NCBI RefSeq assembly: GCF_937898475.1
Contig: NZ_CALEJS010000015.1
Location: 62,001 to 126,000, forward strand
Length of the DNA stretch: 64,000 nucleotides
Source: an uncultured Chitinophaga sp.
GTDB lineage: Bacteria; Bacteroidota; Bacteroidia; Chitinophagales; Chitinophagaceae
Direction: 5' to 3'
Part shown: piece by piece, positions 61,138 to 64,000 of the stretch
How the letters are laid out: the number at the start of each line of letters is the position of its first letter
How positions within the stretch are numbered: the stretch's first letter is position 1
Made by a program: the position numbers and the translations under genes
The notes under the pieces: generated by a model
The model's database searches: none
What the model saw: only the letters and a program-made list of their open reading frames with translations
What the model was told of the DNA's origin: nothing

Positions 61138-63221
61138 GCTTCGATAAAGAAAGACTGTATAAGCTGCTGCCATCGCTGTACCGCATACGCGACCAGGAAA
61201 CAGCCAATGCCCTGTTCCCCGGGGAAGAGCGCCCCGGTCCGCTTAAAGAACTGCTCACGCTGATAGCGGAACAGATAGCGGTGCTGGAAGAGAACTTTGA
61301 ACAGCTGTACGACGATCAGTTCATTGAAACCTGCGCAGAATGGGTAGTGCCGTACATCGGCGACCTGGTAGGCGCACGCGGCCTGATCGTTTTTCCCAAT
61401 GCGCCCTTTACACAGCGTGCGCAGGTAGCGAACACCATTCAGTACAGGCGCCGTAAAGGTACCGCCGCCGTGCTGGAACAGCTGGTGCATGATGTAACCG
61501 GCTGGGACTCCAACGTAGTAGAGTATTTTACCCTGCTGGCCACTACGCAGTACCTGAATCACCTCCGGCCGGAAAACCTGTCTGTAACAGGCCTGAAACA
61601 GGGATCCCTGCTGGAGTTCATCAACACACCTTTCGACAGAACCACCCGCACGGCGGATGTGCGCAATATTGAACGTAAAAGAGGCCGCTATAATATTCCG
61701 GATATCGGCATCTGGCTATGGCGGCTGGCCAGTCATCCCTTGTTGCAGGCGCCCGCTTTCCGCGTGGATGACAGGCGCTATACCTTCAACGCCCTGGGCA
61801 TGGATACGCCTTTGTATAACCGCAGTGAATCGGAAGATGAGATCACGCACCTGGCAGGTCCGGAGAATGTGCCCATACCGCTCAGCCGCCGCCGTATGGC
61901 GGCAGACCGTGCAGCGTTCTACGGCGTTAACAGGAGTGTGCTGATCTACGTAGATGGTTCACCGGTATTATTGCCTGATAACATTTCCATCTGTAATCTC
62001 AGCGACCTGGTAGATCCCGGGGGCAACGTGATCGGCTGGGCCAATATGCCAGCATCTAAGATCGCTATTGATCCCGTACTGGGCCGCATCGCATTCCCGG
62101 CCTTACAGGCGCCGCCTGTCAGTGTAAAAGTGGATTATTACTATGGTTTCAGTGCAGAGATGGGAGGGGGTACCTATGGCAGAACCAACACCTTTGCCAC
62201 GGGGCTTGAACAGGAAGGACTGGTAAGGGTGCCTACCGATAAAGCCACGATACAGGAGGCTTTGCTGGAGCTGGCGGCCACGGGTGGTGTTATAGAAATA
62301 GAAGACAGCAACTACTATATAGAAACGCCGGTGATCAGTTTAACCGCCGGCACCAAAATAGAGATCCGCGGCAGGGAAGAGGCAAGGCCCGTATTAGTAC
62401 TGGCGGGCGATATGGAGATAGCCGGTGAAGCCAACACGGAAGTGTCGCTGAATGGCCTGCTGGTGATTGGCGGCAACCTGCATATCCCTTTACAGAATGC
62501 CGGTGGTAACAATAACCAGCTTGCTTTGCTGCATATACAGCATTGTACGCTGGCGCCAGGCGCCACCGCAGCTATCGGTGATGTGGCGGCGCAGCCTTCC
62601 CAGCCAAGACTGGTGGTGGAAGCGCCCGGGGCTGCCCTGCGTATCAGCGAAACCATCTGCGGCGCAATACGTGCCACAGAAGGCGCCACCATCCATATCA
62701 GCAACAGCATCATTGACGCCGGCGGCGAACAGGAGGTGGCTTATGCAGGGCTTAACGCAACGGATCCCGGCGCTGTACTTCATGTGGAGAACACTACCAT
62801 CATCGGGAAGGTCTACACGCGCATTATGGAGATGGCATCCAACACCATCTTCTATGCCAGCCTGCAGGCAGGCGACGGATGGACCTACCCTGTGGCGGCA
62901 GAACGCCTGCAGCAGGGCTGTGTACGTTTTTCTTATCTGCCTCCCGGTCATAATCTGCCCCGTCCTTACCGTTGCCAGCCTGCAACACCGGAAGATGCTG
63001 CAAGGGTAAGGCCGGTATTTACCTCGCTGCGCTACGGGGACGCAGGCTATTGCCAGCTGAGCGGGCACAGCGCAGCGGAGATCAGGCAGGGCGCAGACGA
63101 TGAAGCGGAAATGGGCGTTTTTCATAACCTCTATCAACCACAACGGGAAGCTAACCTACGCGTAAGGTTAAACGAATATCTCCGCTTTGGATTAGAGGCA
63201 GGAATATTTTACGCTTCTTAA
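61134..63221 (+). CDS. eCIS tail protein, gpI-like with beta-helix C-terminus
   Basis: A 695-aa protein. The N-terminal part (about 1-190) resembles the P2 gpI tail-protein family: LYKLLPSLYRIRDQE, EWVVPYIGDLVGARGL and QYRRRKGTAAVLEQLVHDVTGWDSNVVEY. The second half (about 375-580) looks like a right-handed parallel beta-helix, with regularly spaced short strands (GGVIEIEDSNYYIE, TEVSLNGLLVIGGNLHIP, ATIHISNSIIDAGG). Such a part could be a surface-facing fibre-like or carbohydrate-binding element. It is probably at the periphery of the baseplate; receptor binding is inference. Confidence 0.85.
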   Translation: MSFDKERLYKLLPSLYRIRDQETANALFPGEERPGPLKELLTLIAEQIAVLEENFEQLYDDQFIETCAEWVVPYIGDLVGARGLIVFPNAPFTQRAQVANTIQYRRRKGTAAVLEQLVHDVTGWDSNVVEYFTLLATTQYLNHLRPENLSVTGLKQGSLLEFINTPFDRTTRTADVRNIERKRGRYNIPDIGIWLWRLASHPLLQAPAFRVDDRRYTFNALGMDTPLYNRSESEDEITHLAGPENVPIPLSRRRMAADRAAFYGVNRSVLIYVDGSPVLLPDNISICNLSDLVDPGGNVIGWANMPASKIAIDPVLGRIAFPALQAPPVSVKVDYYYGFSAEMGGGTYGRTNTFATGLEQEGLVRVPTDKATIQEALLELAATGGVIEIEDSNYYIETPVISLTAGTKIEIRGREEARPVLVLAGDMEIAGEANTEVSLNGLLVIGGNLHIPLQNAGGNNNQLALLHIQHCTLAPGATAAIGDVAAQPSQPRLVVEAPGAALRISETICGAIRATEGATIHISNSIIDAGGEQEVAYAGLNATDPGAVLHVENTTIIGKVYTRIMEMASNTIFYASLQAGDGWTYPVAAERLQQGCVRFSYLPPGHNLPRPYRCQPATPEDAARVRPVFTSLRYGDAGYCQLSGHSAAEIRQGADDEAEMGVFHNLYQPQREANLRVRLNEYLRFGLEAGIFYAS

Positions 63222-63237
63222 AATCATTTAAACTTAT

Positions 63238-63244
63238 AGGAGGA
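63238..63244 (+). promoter_or_regulatory. Strong Shine-Dalgarno site (AGGAGGA)
   Basis: AGGAGGA lies 7 nt before the ATG at 63252. Near-consensus Shine-Dalgarno sites are uncommon in Bacteroidota, and the other genes in this operon lack one. It decides the start of the DUF6519 gene. Confidence 0.7.
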
Positions 63245-63251
63245 TAAAACA

Positions 63252-64000
63252 ATGCCAGGAGATTATTCTCGAAAAATATTCAACCGGCAAAAGCACTACA
63301 GCGGAGTGCTGATGCAACAGGGCCGGGTACAACTGGATGCCGACTGGAATGAACAACTGGACATTCAGCAATACAGAACGCATACGGAGAGTATCGATGT
63401 GATAGGCTCTTCCGGTGTGCCCAAAAAAGGAGACGGTTTTAAGATCAGCGTACTGCCGGGCGGTACTGATCTGCTGATCGCCCCGGGCCGCCTGTATGTA
63501 TCCGGTTTGCTGTGTGAGCTGGATCCTGCTATGCCGCCGGTTACCTACAAGCAGCAGCCCTGGTATCCTAACCCGGATATCCAGCACTTTATCGGCAGCC
63601 CATTATCCAGCCCCCCGGGAAGCCCGCCTGCGAGTCCGCCTGCGAGTCCGCCATCCAGTCCGCCGGGAAGCCCGCCCTCACCGGTCATTTCCCTGAACCT
63701 GCAGAACGGCGCCTACATTGCCTACCTGGAAGCCTGGCAGCGGGAGATCAATTACCACGATGATCCGCTGATACAGGAAGTAGCCCTTGGCGAAGCAGAC
63801 ACTACCACCCGTTTACAAACGGTATGGCAGGTAAAGCTGCTGAAGGTGAACCCGGGCAATGCAACACCGGAATGCGACAGCGTATTTCCCGAATGGGATA
63901 CTATCATTGCGCCGCCGAGCGGCAGGATGAATGTACGCACCAACAAGGCGGCAGATTCGCCTAACCCGTGTTCGCTGCCGCCGAGCGCAGGATTCCGCCG
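63252..64000 (+). CDS. DUF6519 eCIS protein, 5' part only (cut by window end)
   Basis: The frame is open from 63252 to the right edge (about 249 codons, no stop), so only the N-terminus is visible. It has the DUF6519 signature SRKIFNRQKHYSGVLMQQG then RVQLDADWNEQ, followed by VIGSSGVPKKGDGF and APGRLYVSGLLCEL. A Pro/Ser/Gly-rich linker (about 117-142) has repeated SPP units. Then come AYIAYLEAWQREINYHDDP and GEADTTTRLQTVWQVKLL. This family is usual at the end of baseplate clusters in eCIS operons of this branch; the role is unknown, possibly fibre-like. The strong upstream ribosome site supports this start. Confidence 0.85.
   Translation, partial: MPGDYSRKIFNRQKHYSGVLMQQGRVQLDADWNEQLDIQQYRTHTESIDVIGSSGVPKKGDGFKISVLPGGTDLLIAPGRLYVSGLLCELDPAMPPVTYKQQPWYPNPDIQHFIGSPLSSPPGSPPASPPASPPSSPPGSPPSPVISLNLQNGAYIAYLEAWQREINYHDDPLIQEVALGEADTTTRLQTVWQVKLLKVNPGNATPECDSVFPEWDTIIAPPSGRMNVRTNKAADSPNPCSLPPSAGFR

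Noticed and set aside
44003..64000. Prophage or T6SS
   Set aside because: No terminase, capsid, portal, integrase or lysis genes, and no TssJLM, ClpV or VgrG-fusion genes; the DUF4255 and Afp15-like genes are eCIS marks.

Overview
The window looks like chromosomal DNA of a Bacteroidota member, most likely a Chitinophaga-like member of the Chitinophagaceae. The signs are a SusC/SusD pair driven by an ECF sigma/FecR switch, a second sigma/FecR pair, a LytTR two-component pair, a UpxY-type antiterminator, a lipoprotein GH30 glycosidase, and promoters of the TTG/TAnnTTTG type instead of the E. coli type. No rRNA or tRNA gene was recognised. The species assignment is inference from gene content.

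Layout. 1-2,044: divergent FecR/ECF sigma pair whose receptor gene probably lies off the left edge. 2,119-4,105: AT-rich RloB/RloA (AbiL-like) phage-defence pair. 4,188-8,010: DUF998 membrane protein, SRPBCC protein, metallo-beta-lactamase-fold hydrolase, AraC regulator, ECF sigma. 8,126-14,274: FecR, SusC with an STN signalling domain, SusD. 14,284-16,673: cupin, AraC regulator, dienelactone-hydrolase lipoprotein. 16,704-17,505: non-coding, with a REP-like inverted repeat cluster. 17,506-27,049: a two-gene Tc-toxin-like operon, a short TcA-like subunit with TPRs followed by a TcB-TcC fusion whose variable C-terminus carries HELYH; it ends at a clear terminator. 27,073-32,066: FAD dehydrogenase, LytTR regulator, histidine kinase, DUF5694 protein, single-domain receiver. 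32,085-35,040: AT-rich accessory stretch with a hypothetical protein, an unknown 181-aa protein and an HTH-ImmA/IrrE metalloprotease under an operator-flanked promoter. 35,078-43,544: GH30 glycosidase, alpha/beta hydrolase, a 1191-aa fusion of a DyP heme peroxidase to a glycyl radical enzyme, and an LtaS-like sulfatase-fold membrane protein.

44,003 to the right edge is a contractile injection system (eCIS) operon read rightward. It begins with a UpxY/NusG-like antiterminator, then sheath, tube, zinc-ribbon hub protein, a disordered protein, DUF4255 cap protein, AAA+ ATPase, a small conserved protein, tube-initiator/LysM proteins, gp27-like and gp5-like spike proteins, PAAR-like tip, gp25, two large gp6/baseplate-J-like proteins, a gpI-like protein with a beta-helix, and a DUF6519 protein cut by the window end. 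There are no capsid, terminase, integrase or T6SS membrane-complex genes, so it is neither a prophage nor a standard T6SS. No tape measure or obvious effector lies in the window; these may be further right.

The two most unusual items are the DyP-peroxidase/glycyl-radical-enzyme fusion, in which the key residues of both halves are present, and the compact Tc toxin. Also notable are three families of intergenic inverted repeats inside the eCIS operon, two of which supply the last codons and stop of the gene before them.
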